From Paracraurococcus ruber (lineage in GTDB: Bacteria; Pseudomonadota; Alphaproteobacteria; Acetobacterales; Acetobacteraceae): a stretch of 64,000 nt of DNA. The number at the start of each line of letters is the position of its first letter. The first letter of the stretch is position 1. Location: assembly GCF_004353985.1 (NCBI RefSeq), contig NZ_SMOA01000006.1:1-64000 (forward strand). The letters run 5' to 3'. The notes beneath the pieces are model-generated. The model saw only the letters and a program-made list of their open reading frames with translations. It made no database searches and was not told the origin of the DNA. Shown here one piece after another: positions 33,516-42,392 of the stretch. The position numbers and the translations under genes are program-made.

Positions 33516-34390
33516 GTGCCGGAGGCCGGCACCGGACTGGGCATCGGCTTCGCCGCCTGGGCGCGCCGGGCGTGCCAGGCTTCCATCAGCTGCAGCACGG
33601 TCGCCGCCGTCTCCTCGATGCTGCGGCGGGTGACGTCGATCACCGGCCAGCCGCGCGCGGTGCAGAGCCGGCGGGCGACCAGGATCTCGGCCTTCACGCT
33701 GTCCGGGTCGATATAGTCGTTGGTGTCCTGCCGCACCCCGTCGGCGCCGATCAGCCGCAGCCGGTGGCGGCGGATCTCGATCAGCGCCGGCGCGTCGATG
33801 GTCAGGCCCACCACCGGGCAGGGCGGCGAGTCGAGCTCGGGCGGCAGCGGCGCGTTCGGCACGATGGGGACATTCGCCGCCTTGATGCCGCGATTTGCCA
33901 GGTAGAAGCAGGTCGGCGTCTTGCTGCTGCGGGACACGCCGACCAGGCAGACATCCGCCTCATGGATGCCGGCCGTGCCCTGGCCGTCATCATGCGACAA
34001 CACGTAGTGCATGGCGTCGATGCGGCGGAAATAATCGGCGTCCATCACATGCTGCGCCGCCCGCTTCTCCTTCGCCTGGGCGCCGATCTGGCCCTGCAGC
34101 AGGTCCATCACCTGGTCGAGGACAGAGAGGCAGGGCACGCCCAGCCGCTCGCACACCTCCTCCAGCGCATGCCGAAGGCTGCGGTCCACCAGGGTGAACA
34201 GCACCGGCCCCGGCTCGTGCTGCACGCCTTCCAGCACGCGGTCGAGCTGGAGGCGGGAGCGGATGAGGCTCCAGCGGTGATGAACCACATGGTGGTCCTC
34301 GAACCGCGCGAGCGTCGCCCGGGCGATGGAGTTCAGCGTCTCCCCGGTGCTGTCGGAGACCAGATGGAGGTTGATGGCGCGCGTGGGCAT
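33512..34390 (-). CDS. ppsR: pyruvate, water dikinase regulatory protein (DUF299 kinase/phosphorylase)
   Basis: A 292-residue bifunctional serine/threonine kinase and pyrophosphorylase that uses ADP to inactivate, and phosphate to reactivate, PEP synthase or pyruvate phosphate dikinase. It opens with [18 protein letters not shown], has the P-loop [10 protein letters not shown] (151-160), and ends with [17 protein letters not shown]. No dikinase gene is in the window. This is the homologue of the gene next to hemE at the origins of Caulobacter and Rickettsia. The start is ATG at 34390, right at the edge of the putative origin, from which it is transcribed outward. Confidence 0.94.
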   Translation of the reverse strand: MPTRAINLHLVSDSTGETLNSIARATLARFEDHHVVHHRWSLIRSRLQLDRVLEGVQHEPGPVLFTLVDRSLRHALEEVCERLGVPCLSVLDQVMDLLQGQIGAQAKEKRAAQHVMDADYFRRIDAMHYVLSHDDGQGTAGIHEADVCLVGVSRSSKTPTCFYLANRGIKAANVPIVPNAPLPPELDSPPCPVVGLTIDAPALIEIRRHRLRLIGADGVRQDTNDYIDPDSVKAEILVARRLCTARGWPVIDVTRRSIEETAATVLQLMEAWHARRAQAAKPMPSPVPASGT

Positions 34391-34690
34391 GGCCGGGAGA
34401 ATAGCGTGTGAATCGGGGAGTCATGGGGAAAACCCGCGCGCCCCGCCGCCGGACGGGGGAGAAGGTTGACGAGTCCTTAGCGGACCGACCGGCGGGAGGA
34501 AACCGCGGCGGTCGCGACCCGGAATCCGGGCGACTCCGGCTTATCCCCGTGATTCCACCGAGTCGCCGGCCGCGCCGCCTGTGGGCCAGCCTGTGGATCG
34601 TTCGCGAACCAATTGTCTCCACATCATCCACAGGCCCTAATTCGACTCCCACCTTTCAAGACTCCTGTTTTCTTGCGAGAGAGTAGGGCG
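34391..34690. other. putative chromosomal replication origin (oriC)
   Basis: A 300-bp gene-free stretch between divergent ppsR and hemE. DnaA-box-like nonamers (consensus TTATCCACA) are TTATCCCCG at 34541-34549 (7/9), TGTGGATCG at 34592-34600 on the other strand (7/9), GTCTCCACA at 34615-34623 (7/9) and TCATCCACA at 34624-34632 (8/9); the last two abut in tandem. GTTCGCGAAC (34600-34609) is a perfect palindrome. Arms GGCGACTC / GAGTCGCC (34529-34536, 34560-34567) flank the first box. The 60-70 bases before hemE are relatively AT-rich and could be the unwinding region. Location beside hemE is the alphaproteobacterial origin signature. Confidence 0.75.
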
Positions 34691-35761
34691 ATGGAGAGCG
34701 ACATCCCGATGCCCGGCGCGGCCACCCCCCCCAAGCCCATGCTGCGCGCCCTGGCCGGGGAAGCGGTCTGGCCCCCGCCGATGTGGCTGATGCGCCAGGC
34801 CGGCCGCTACCTGCCCGAGTACCGGGAGGTGCGGGCCCAGGCCGGCGACTTCATCGCCCTCTGCACCAGCCCGGAGCTGGCGGCCGAGGTCACCATCCAG
34901 CCCATCCGCCGCTACGGCATGGATGGCGCCATCCTGTTCTCCGACATCCTGATGGTCCCCTGGGCGCTCGGGCAGCCGCTGCGCTTCGCCGAGGGCGAGG
35001 GGCCGGTGCTGCAGCCGGTGCGCGACGCCGCGGCGATCGGCGCGCTGGATCCCTCGGTCTGCCGGGCCAATGCGGCGCCGATCCTGGAGACGGTGCGGCT
35101 GGTCCGCGCGGCGCTCGACGCGCATGCGCAGAAGACCACGCTGATCGGCTTCGCCGGCAGCCCCTGGACGGTCGCCTGCTACATGGTGGAAGGCCATGGC
35201 AGCCGGGACTGGGCCACGGTGCGGGGCCTGGCCTATGCCGACCCGGCGCTGTTCGGCACGCTGATCCGCACCCTGGTGACGGCGACCACGGACTACCTGC
35301 TCGGCCAGCTCGAGGCCGGGGCCGAGGCGCTGATGCTGTTCGACAGCTGGGCCGGCAGCCTGCCGCCCAGCCAGTTCCGCCGCTGGGTGATCGAGCCGAC
35401 CGGGCAGATCGTGCGGAACATCCGCAAGGTGAACACCACGGTGCCGATCATCGGCTTCCCCCGCCTGGCCGGCCCGCTGCTGGCGGAATACGCGCAGCGC
35501 ACCGGGGTCCAGGCGCTGGGGGTGGACACCACCATGGACCTGCGCTGGGCGGCACAGGCGGTGGCGCCCAGCCAGGCGCTGCAGGGCAACCTGGACCCGC
35601 AGGCGCTGGTCGCCGGCGGCATGGCGCTGGAGACGGAGGCGCGGAGCATCCTCGGCGCCATGCGCGGCCGGCCCTACATCTTCAACCTCGGCCATGGGAT
35701 CGAGAAGGTGACGCCGCCCGAGCATGTCTCGGCCCTGGTGCGGCTGGTGCGCGCCGGATAG
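34691..35761 (+). CDS. hemE: uroporphyrinogen decarboxylase
   Basis: A 356-residue cytosolic enzyme that converts uroporphyrinogen III to coproporphyrinogen III in heme synthesis. It has the N-terminal signature PPMWLMRQAGRYLPEYREVR, DGAILFSDILMVPWALG, GFAGSPWTVACYMVEG, LFDSWAGSLPP and the C-terminal FNLGHGIEKVTPPEHV, all full length. The ATG at 34691 was chosen over a longer frame reaching into the putative origin, because the family starts close to here. It reads away from the origin. hemH and hemJ lie 3-6 kb downstream on the same strand. Confidence 0.97.
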   Translation: MESDIPMPGAATPPKPMLRALAGEAVWPPPMWLMRQAGRYLPEYREVRAQAGDFIALCTSPELAAEVTIQPIRRYGMDGAILFSDILMVPWALGQPLRFAEGEGPVLQPVRDAAAIGALDPSVCRANAAPILETVRLVRAALDAHAQKTTLIGFAGSPWTVACYMVEGHGSRDWATVRGLAYADPALFGTLIRTLVTATTDYLLGQLEAGAEALMLFDSWAGSLPPSQFRRWVIEPTGQIVRNIRKVNTTVPIIGFPRLAGPLLAEYAQRTGVQALGVDTTMDLRWAAQAVAPSQALQGNLDPQALVAGGMALETEARSILGAMRGRPYIFNLGHGIEKVTPPEHVSALVRLVRAG

Positions 35762-36117
35762 GCGGGGCAGGCCGCGCGCCCCGGCGCGGCGTCGGCTTGG
35801 GGCGGCACCGCACCGCCGGACACGGGGGCCGTGCGCGGCCGGCAACACGGCCCGTCGCCCCATCGGCTGCACGGGAAGGCGCCGCGGGCAATGCCGGCCG
35901 GGCCGCCTGCTGGTCTGCATGGCCGTCGTTCCGGGCGCGCCGCCGCCACGCCAATCCGGCGGGAGACATGGCTGCCCGGGCGTCGGGGCATCGGCACCGG
36001 GTCATGGGTCCCGCCAGGGCGGCGAGGCCTGGGCCGCGCCGCACCGGAAACCCCGTCTTCACCGCGGCATGCGATCACCGGTCCGATTGAACCAAAACGG
36101 ATACGGCTGGGTCCCGG
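35762..36117. other. 356-bp gap between hemE and the chemoreceptor gene
   Basis: No gene is supported; open frames here are GC-rich noise. The last ~35 bases are less GC-rich (TTGAACCAAAACGGATACGG) and probably contain the chemoreceptor promoter, but spacing does not fit a sigma-70 pair. Confidence 0.35.
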
Positions 36118-38385
36118 ATGACGCTCTTTCCCCGCATGGCCTTGGTGCTTGGCAGCCTGCTCTCGCTCTGCGTGGCAGGCGCTGTCGGCATGCATGTCCT
36201 ACTCACCACGGTCGGGACCTCGGCCGCCGACGGGGCGGCGGCGAATGCCCGGCTCGGCGCCATCCGCCAGGCGGAGATCGACCTGACCGCCGCCCGCAAC
36301 CAGATCAACATCTGGCTGCAGCGGGCGAACGACACCAATGCCCGCAATGCCGACGGCTTTTTGGCGGCCATGGCCCGCAGCACGGACGAGATGCGCGCCC
36401 GGGCCGCCCGCGACCGGGACCTGCTGGATGGGCTCGAGCGGCTGGACCGCGCCCGCCAGGCCTACACCGCCACCTGGGGGGAGATGCAACGCGCCACCGC
36501 CGAGCGGAATGCCGCCGCGCGGCGGATGGATGACAGCGGGCCGCTGCTGGTCGAGGCGGTGACCAGCCTGCCGGCCAGCTTGCGGCTGGCGACCGAGCAC
36601 CCGGTCAATGAGGCGCGGATCGCGGTGCTGCGCTTCCGCGCCGCGCCGACACCGGAAGATCGTGCCAGCGCGGCGGCCCGGCTGCCCGCCATGGCGCAGG
36701 CGATCGCCGCCGCGGCGCCCGACAGCCAGGCGCCCCTGGCGCGGGTCTTCGCCACCTGGGCGGACGGGTATGACCGCTACCTCCGGGCCGCGACCGAGGT
36801 GGAGGAATTGCTGGTTCGCTTCCGGACCGAGGGCAATGCGATGAGCGCCATCATGGCGCCCCTGCGGGAACGCGAGGCGGCGCAGGCCCAGGCGGCGACC
36901 GATGCCGCCGCGGCAGGCCTCGCCAAGGCGAAAGGCGATCTGCTGCGGTTCGGCGCCGGCATCGTGCTGCTCGGCATCGGCCTCGTCTGGTTCGTGCTGC
37001 GGACGGTGGTGCGGCCCCTGCTGGGCGTGACCGGGGCGATCCAGGCGGTGGCCGGCGGAAGGCTGGACGCTGCCATCCCGCATGCCGGCCGACGGGATGA
37101 GATCGGTGATACCGCCCGGGCGCTATCGGTGTTCCGTGAAGCCCTGGCCGAGGCCGAGCGGCTGCGCCTGGCCGAGGCGGAGCAGCGCACGGCGGCCGAT
37201 GCGGCGCGCGTGGCCGCCCTGACGGCGATGGCCGAGCGGGTGGAGGTCGAGGCCGGCGCGGCGGTGGATGGCGTGGCCCAGCAGGCCCAGACCATGGCCG
37301 ACGATGCCGAGGCGATGGCCGCCTCGGCCGACCTGGTCGCCCGCGACAGCGCCGCCGTCAGCCAGGCCACCGGCGATGCGCAGCGCGGGGTCGAGGCGGT
37401 GGCGGCGGCCACCGAGGAATTGACGGCCTCGATCCGCGAGATCGCCCGGCAGGTCGCCGGCGCGACCGCGGCCACCCGCAACGCGACCCAGCTGGGCGCG
37501 GAGGGGCGGGACCGCATCGCCACCCTGGTGCGGAACATGGAACGGATCAGCGGCGTCGCCGACAGCATCTCCGGCATCGCGGCGCAGACCAACCTGCTGG
37601 CGCTGAACGCGACGATCGAGGCGGCCCGCGCCGGCGAGGCCGGCAAGGGCTTCGCCGTGGTGGCCGGGGAAGTGAAGGCGCTGGCCACCCAGACCTCGCG
37701 GGCGACCGAAGAGATCGCCCGCGAGGTCGCCGAGGTGTCCGCCGCGACCGAGGCGGCCGTGGCGGTGGTGCGCGACATGGCGGCGGCCATCGCGGGGGTG
37801 GACGGCGCCGCCGCGGCCATCGCGGCGGCCATGGAACAGCAAAGCGCCGCGACGCAGGAGATCTCCCGCGCGGTGGCCGAGACCGCGAACTCGACCCAGG
37901 AAGCCGCGGCGCGGGTCGGCAGCATGGCGCAGGAGAGCGGCGCGGTGGGGACCCGTGCCAACCATGTCCGGCAGGCAAGCGGCCTGGCGCGCGACGCTGT
38001 GGAGGCGCTGCGGCTGACCATGGTGCGCATCGTCCGGGAAGCGGCGCCCGAGGTGGATAGGCGCGGCGAGGCGCGCATCGCCCTGTCCCTGCCGGTGATG
38101 GTGGATGGCGCCGGGCTGCCGCCGGAGGGCGCGCGGGCGGCGCTGACCGACCTTTCCATGGGCGGCTGCGCCCTGCAGGACGGGCCAATGCTGCCGCGCG
38201 GCAGCCGGGTGACGCTGCGCGGCAGCGGCCCGCTGGCCGGCCTGGCCCTGCCGGCCGAGGTGGCTGGAACACCGCCCGAGGAGCCGCGGCTGCGCCTGCG
38301 CTTCACCGGGCTGGACGCGGCTGCGCGGGCCCGGCTTTCGGCGCTGGTGGAACCCGTGCCCGCCACCCGGCGGGACGCCGCCTGA
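36118..38385 (+). CDS. methyl-accepting chemotaxis protein with C-terminal PilZ domain
   Basis: A 755-residue transmembrane receptor. TM1 is ~8-30, followed by a ~250-residue mostly helical periplasmic sensor; TM2 is near 282-300 ([17 protein letters not shown]), then a HAMP domain. The signalling domain has the conserved hairpin tip [20 protein letters not shown]. After it, residues ~645-745 form a PilZ domain with both c-di-GMP motifs: RGEAR (649-653, RxxxR) and DLSMGG (678-683, D/NxSxxG). Binding of c-di-GMP to the receptor tail would link chemotaxis to the motile/sessile switch. No che genes lie nearby, so it must work with a signalling cluster elsewhere. Confidence 0.93.
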   Translation: MTLFPRMALVLGSLLSLCVAGAVGMHVLLTTVGTSAADGAAANARLGAIRQAEIDLTAARNQINIWLQRANDTNARNADGFLAAMARSTDEMRARAARDRDLLDGLERLDRARQAYTATWGEMQRATAERNAAARRMDDSGPLLVEAVTSLPASLRLATEHPVNEARIAVLRFRAAPTPEDRASAAARLPAMAQAIAAAAPDSQAPLARVFATWADGYDRYLRAATEVEELLVRFRTEGNAMSAIMAPLREREAAQAQAATDAAAAGLAKAKGDLLRFGAGIVLLGIGLVWFVLRTVVRPLLGVTGAIQAVAGGRLDAAIPHAGRRDEIGDTARALSVFREALAEAERLRLAEAEQRTAADAARVAALTAMAERVEVEAGAAVDGVAQQAQTMADDAEAMAASADLVARDSAAVSQATGDAQRGVEAVAAATEELTASIREIARQVAGATAATRNATQLGAEGRDRIATLVRNMERISGVADSISGIAAQTNLLALNATIEAARAGEAGKGFAVVAGEVKALATQTSRATEEIAREVAEVSAATEAAVAVVRDMAAAIAGVDGAAAAIAAAMEQQSAATQEISRAVAETANSTQEAAARVGSMAQESGAVGTRANHVRQASGLARDAVEALRLTMVRIVREAAPEVDRRGEARIALSLPVMVDGAGLPPEGARAALTDLSMGGCALQDGPMLPRGSRVTLRGSGPLAGLALPAEVAGTPPEEPRLRLRFTGLDAAARARLSALVEPVPATRRDAA

Positions 38386-38435
38386 GTAGTGCGCGACGCG
38401 CCGCCGGCACGGCGGCCTTGACCTGGGGGGCTGGC

Positions 38436-39587
38436 ATGTCATCTGCATTCGCCATGGATCAGACCGCGCCCGCCGGCCCGCCCGACGAGACCATGGACCG
38501 TCCGGGCGCGCCGCGCCCGCGGGTCGCCATCGTGCTGTTCAACCTGGGCGGGCCGGACAAGCCGGAGAGCGTGCGCCCCTTCCTCGAGAACCTCTTCCTC
38601 GACCCCGCCATCCTGCGGGTGCCGGGCTGGGTGCGGCCCTGGCTGGGCCGGCTGATCGCCCGCCGCCGCACCAAGGCGGCGTCGGAGAACTACGCGATCC
38701 TCGGCGGCCGCTCCCCGCTGCTGGAACTGACCGAGGAGCAGGGCCGCACGCTGGATGCGATGCTGGCCGGGGAAGCGGTGGAATACCGCAGCTTCGTCGC
38801 CATGCGGTACTGGCACCCGATGAGCGACGCGGCCGCCCGCGCGGTGGCGGCCTGGGGGGCGGAGGAGGTGCTGCTGCTGCCGCTCTATCCGCAATTCTCC
38901 ACCACCACCACGGGCAGCAGCCTGGCCGCCTGGGAGGCCGCCGCGCGCAAGGCAGGGCTGGACGTGCCGACGGCGACGCTGTGCTGCTACCATTCCGATC
39001 CGGGCTTCGCCGCGGCCACGGCGGCGCTGGTGCGCGGGGCCTGGGACAAGGCACGGGCGGAATTGCCGCCGGAGGTGCCGCTGCGGATCCTGTTCTCCGC
39101 GCACGGCCTGCCCGAAAGCATCGTCAAGGCCGGCGACCCCTACCAGTGGCAGGTCGAGCGCAGCGTCGCCGCGGTGGTGGAACGGCTTGGCATGGACGGG
39201 CTGGACCACGTGACCTGCTACCAGTCCCGGGTGACCCCGCAGAAATGGATCGGCCCCAGCACGGAGGACGAGCTGGAGCGGGCGGCGCACGACAAGGTGG
39301 CGGTGCTGGTCTGCCCGATCGCCTTCGTGTCCGAGCATTCCGAGACGCTGGTGGAGCTGGACGTCGAGTACCGGGAGGAGGCGGAGCGGCTGGGCGTGCC
39401 CGGCTATTTCCGCGTCCCCGCCCAGAACAGCGACCCTGGCTTCATCCAGGCCCTGCGCGACCTGGTGCTGGCCGCCCGCGGCGGCGGCCGCGCCCTGTGC
39501 AGCTATGCCGGCGCGCGGCAATGCCCGAAGGCCTTCGGCGACTGCCCGCATGCGAAGGCCCGCACCCGGGTCTCCGCGCTGGCCTGA
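38436..39587 (+). CDS. hemH: ferrochelatase
   Basis: A 383-residue enzyme inserting Fe2+ into protoporphyrin IX, the last step of protoheme synthesis. Signatures are VLFNLGGPDKPESVRPFLENLF, LLPLYPQFSTTTTGSS, FSAHGLPESIVKAGDPY with catalytic His223, CYQSRVTPQKWIGPST, and IAFVSEHSETLVELD with the metal-binding glutamate. An N-terminal extension of ~28 residues precedes the core. ATG 38436 follows a GGGGGG run; TTG 38418 and ATG 38454 are alternatives. The C-terminus has several cysteines (CSYAGARQC, DCPHAKA), which in some bacterial ferrochelatases ligate a 2Fe-2S cluster, but here this is only a possibility. Confidence 0.95.
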   Translation: MSSAFAMDQTAPAGPPDETMDRPGAPRPRVAIVLFNLGGPDKPESVRPFLENLFLDPAILRVPGWVRPWLGRLIARRRTKAASENYAILGGRSPLLELTEEQGRTLDAMLAGEAVEYRSFVAMRYWHPMSDAAARAVAAWGAEEVLLLPLYPQFSTTTTGSSLAAWEAAARKAGLDVPTATLCCYHSDPGFAAATAALVRGAWDKARAELPPEVPLRILFSAHGLPESIVKAGDPYQWQVERSVAAVVERLGMDGLDHVTCYQSRVTPQKWIGPSTEDELERAAHDKVAVLVCPIAFVSEHSETLVELDVEYREEAERLGVPGYFRVPAQNSDPGFIQALRDLVLAARGGGRALCSYAGARQCPKAFGDCPHAKARTRVSALA

Positions 39588-39654
39588 GCCGCCCCGGCAA
39601 GGGCGGGCATCCCCCCGATTGCGCTTCCCGGTGAAAACCGGCACTCCGCCGCGC

Positions 39655-40326
39655 ATGACCCGTACCCGCCGCCCCGCCGCCGTGCTGTTCGACTGCGACG
39701 GCGTCCTCGCCGACAGCGAGGGGCTGGTGAACCGCATCGTCGCCGAGGACCTGACCATGCGCGGCTGGCGGCTCACCGCCGAGCAGGCGCGGGAGGAGTT
39801 CCTTGGCCTGGCGGCGCCCGACATGCTGCCGATGATAGAGGCGCGGGTCGGCCCGCTGCCGGCGCGCTGGATGCACGACCTGTCCCGCCGCATCGCCGCC
39901 GCCATGACCGCCGAGCTGGAGCCGGTGCCGGGCGCTGCCATGGCGCTGCGGGCGGTGGCGGCAGCCGGGCTGCCGGTGGCGGTCGCGTCCAACTCCGCCC
40001 GGGCGGAGCTGCTGGCCAAGCTGGACCGGCTGGGCTTCGCCGACATCTTCGGCGACCGGGTGCTGTGCTACGAGGACGTGCCGGCGCCGAAGCCGGCGCC
40101 CGACATGTACCGCGCCGCCGCAGCGGCCTGCGGCGTGCCGGCCGAAGCCTGCGTGGTGGTGGAGGACAGCCTGATCGGCTGCCGCGCCGGCATCGCCGCC
40201 GGCTGCCGCGTGCTGGGCCTGACGCGGGAGACGGATGCTGCTGTGCTGGCGGCGGTGGGCGCCGAGCCCTTCGCGCGGATGGAGGACCTGCCCCTTCTGC
40301 TGGGGCTGACGGAGACCCTGGCGTGA
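39655..40326 (+). CDS. HAD-family hydrolase (beta-phosphoglucomutase/GPP-like)
   Basis: A 223-residue HAD phosphatase with motif I DCDGVLADSE, a helical cap, motif II VASNSARAELL, the motif III lysine in PAPKPAPDMY and motif IV VEDSLIGCRAGIAAG. The FDCDGVLxDSE start is typical of the subfamily with phosphatases for 2-deoxyglucose-6-phosphate, 6-phosphogluconate and similar compounds. It sits between hemH and hemJ; its TGA overlaps the GTG of hemJ. A function in heme synthesis is not implied by the family. ATG 39655 was chosen because the core begins ten residues later. Confidence 0.9.
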   Translation: MTRTRRPAAVLFDCDGVLADSEGLVNRIVAEDLTMRGWRLTAEQAREEFLGLAAPDMLPMIEARVGPLPARWMHDLSRRIAAAMTAELEPVPGAAMALRAVAAAGLPVAVASNSARAELLAKLDRLGFADIFGDRVLCYEDVPAPKPAPDMYRAAAAACGVPAEACVVVEDSLIGCRAGIAAGCRVLGLTRETDAAVLAAVGAEPFARMEDLPLLLGLTETLA

Positions 40327-40775
40327 CGCTGGACTTCCTCGCCCCCGCCTACCCTTGGGTGAAGGCGCTGCACCTGATCGCCGTCATCGCCTGGATGGCC
40401 GGGCTGCTGTACCTGCCGCGGCTCTTCGTGAACCACTACCGCGTGCCGGCCGGCGGGCCGGAAAGCACGCTGCTGGACGGGATGGAGCGGCGGCTGATCC
40501 GCGCCATCATGAACCCGGCGATGATCGCGGTCTGGCTGCTGGGGATCACGCTGGTGCTGACGCCGGGCGTGGTGGACTGGCGGGCCGGCTGGTGGCACGT
40601 GAAGCTTGTTTCCGTCATCGGCATGACCGGCTTCCATCATCACCTCAGCGTCAACCGCAAGGCGATGGCCCGGGGCGAAAGGCCACGCAGCGAAACCTAC
40701 TGGCGGGCAATGAACGAGGTGCCGACGCTGCTGATGATCGGCATCGTCATCATGGTCATCGTCAAGCCGTTCTGA
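40323..40775 (+). CDS. hemJ: protoporphyrinogen IX oxidase, HemJ type
   Basis: A 150-residue inner-membrane protein with four TM helices. It has the HemJ (UPF0093) signature WVKALHLIAVIAWMAGLLYL, PRLFVNH, NPAMIAVWLLGITL and the Lys94-containing WWHVKLVSVIG, ending EVPTLLMIGIVIMVIVKPF. HemJ oxidises protoporphyrinogen IX to protoporphyrin IX in bacteria lacking HemY/HemG, and binds heme through its conserved histidine. The start is GTG at 40323, overlapping the HAD stop by four bases. It is the penultimate step before HemH, whose gene is 0.7 kb upstream. Confidence 0.95.
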   Translation: MTLDFLAPAYPWVKALHLIAVIAWMAGLLYLPRLFVNHYRVPAGGPESTLLDGMERRLIRAIMNPAMIAVWLLGITLVLTPGVVDWRAGWWHVKLVSVIGMTGFHHHLSVNRKAMARGERPRSETYWRAMNEVPTLLMIGIVIMVIVKPF

Positions 40776-40833
40776 TCGGCCGGGCGGGCGGGACCGGCCT
40801 TGATCTTGCCATTTTCGGTTGCCATCTCTCTGG

Positions 40834-40862
40834 TTGACGGGCCGCGGGGCGATCCCTAGGTT
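40834..40862 (+). promoter_or_regulatory. sigma-70-like promoter of rho
   Basis: TTGACG (40834-40839), a 17-base spacer, then TAGGTT (40857-40862). It predicts a transcript start near 40869 and a ~205-base leader before the rho ATG. The surrounding 297 bp between hemJ and rho hold no supported gene. A long rho leader fits the known autoregulation of rho by termination in its own leader in other bacteria. Confidence 0.6.
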
Positions 40863-41072
40863 CGCGTCGCTCCCTTCGGGGTGGTCAAGGCCTTTGCGCC
40901 GCGCCGCCCCTCTCCCTCCTCTCCTCGGGACTTCGCCGGCCAACGGCCCCAGCCCATCGCGGGCTGCGTTCATGGCCAAGGCGAACCGGCCGGGGCCATC
41001 GCGCGGGTTCTCCGCACCGCCGCCGGCCTACTGGGAAGGGTTCCGCTTCCCCGCATTCGGACGCACAGCGCC

Positions 41073-42347
41073 ATGCATCTCTCAGAACTCAAGGCCAAAA
41101 GCCCCGCCGACCTCCTCTCCTTCGCCGAGGAGTTGCAGGTCGAGAACGCGTCGTCCCTGCGAAAGCAGGACATGATGTTCGCGATCCTGAAACAACTGGC
41201 GGACAACGACCAGGCGATCTACGGCGAAGGCACGCTGGAGATCCTGCCGGACGGCTTCGGCTTCCTGCGCAGCCCGCAGGCGAATTTCCTGCCCGGGCCG
41301 GACGATATCTACATCTCCCCCGCCCAGGTGCGGCGCTTCGGCCTGCGCACCGGCGACACGGTGGAAGGCCAGATCCGCGCGCCGAAGGATGGCGAGCGCT
41401 ACTTCGCGCTGCTGAAGGTCAACGCCATCAATTTCGAGCCGCCGGAGGCGCTGCGCCACCGGATCAACTTCGACAACCTCACGCCTCTCTATCCGACGCG
41501 CCGGCTGAAGATGGAGAACGAGAGCATCGAGTCGGTGGCGAAGGGTCCCACCAAGGACTACACGCACCGCGTCATCGACCTGATCGCGCCGATCGGCATG
41601 GGCCAGCGGGCGCTGATCGTGGCGCCGCCGCGCACCGGCAAGACGGTGATGCTGCAGAACATCGCCAAGTCCATCACGGCGAACCACCCCGACGTCTTCC
41701 TGATGGTGCTGCTGATCGACGAGCGGCCGGAGGAAGTGACCGACATGGCCCGCACCGTGCGGGGCGAGGTGGTGGCCAGCACCTTCGACGAGCCGGCGAC
41801 GCGCCACGTCCAAGTGACGGAGATGGTGCTGGAGAAGGCCAAGCGCCTGGTCGAGCACAAGCGCGACGTGGTCATCCTGCTGGATTCCATCACCCGCCTG
41901 GGCCGCGCCTACAACTCGGTCGTCCCCTCCTCGGGCAAGGTGCTGACCGGCGGCGTGGACGCCAATGCGTTGCAGCGGCCGAAGCGTTTCTTCGGCGCGG
42001 CCCGCAACATCGAGGAAGGCGGGTCGCTGACCATCATCGCCACCGCGCTGATCGACACCGGGTCGCGCATGGACGAGGTGATCTTCGAGGAGTTCAAGGG
42101 TACCGGCAATTCGGAGCTCATCCTCGACCGCAAGCTGTCCGACAAGCGCACCTTCCCGGCGATCGACATCACCAAGTCCGGCACCCGCAAGGAGGAGCTG
42201 CTGGTGGACCGCGCCACCCTGACCAAGATGTGGGTGCTGCGGCGCATCCTGAACCCGATGGGCACTCAGGATTCGATGGAGTTCCTGCTGGACAAGCTGA
42301 AGTACAGCAAGACCAACAACGACTTCTTCGAGGCGATGAATACCTGA
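41073..42347 (+). CDS. rho: transcription termination factor Rho
   Basis: A 424-residue hexameric RNA-dependent ATPase. The N-terminal Rho domain runs from [20 protein letters not shown] to the OSB-fold RNA-binding part ([28 protein letters not shown]). The ATPase domain has the P-loop APPRTGKT (Lys190), Walker [12 protein letters not shown], the Q-loop region around [11 protein letters not shown] and the R-loop [15 protein letters not shown]. Length and motifs are complete, with no extra insertion domain. ATG 41073 begins exactly at the family N-terminus; the longer frame upstream is leader. It is monocistronic, with a hairpin just after the stop. Confidence 0.98.
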   Translation: MHLSELKAKSPADLLSFAEELQVENASSLRKQDMMFAILKQLADNDQAIYGEGTLEILPDGFGFLRSPQANFLPGPDDIYISPAQVRRFGLRTGDTVEGQIRAPKDGERYFALLKVNAINFEPPEALRHRINFDNLTPLYPTRRLKMENESIESVAKGPTKDYTHRVIDLIAPIGMGQRALIVAPPRTGKTVMLQNIAKSITANHPDVFLMVLLIDERPEEVTDMARTVRGEVVASTFDEPATRHVQVTEMVLEKAKRLVEHKRDVVILLDSITRLGRAYNSVVPSSGKVLTGGVDANALQRPKRFFGAARNIEEGGSLTIIATALIDTGSRMDEVIFEEFKGTGNSELILDRKLSDKRTFPAIDITKSGTRKEELLVDRATLTKMWVLRRILNPMGTQDSMEFLLDKLKYSKTNNDFFEAMNT

Positions 42348-42358
42348 CGGCGGCGATG

Positions 42359-42380
42359 CCTGGCGGCGCTGGCCGCCAGG
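42359..42380. terminator. hairpin between convergent rho and pentapeptide genes
   Basis: A perfect 9-bp stem CCTGGCGGC / GCCGCCAGG with loop GCTG lies 11 bases after the rho stop and 12 bases after the stop of the convergent gene. It is suitable for ending both transcripts; no T-run is present. Confidence 0.6.
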
Positions 42381-42392
42381 GTCCGGGCCTGC

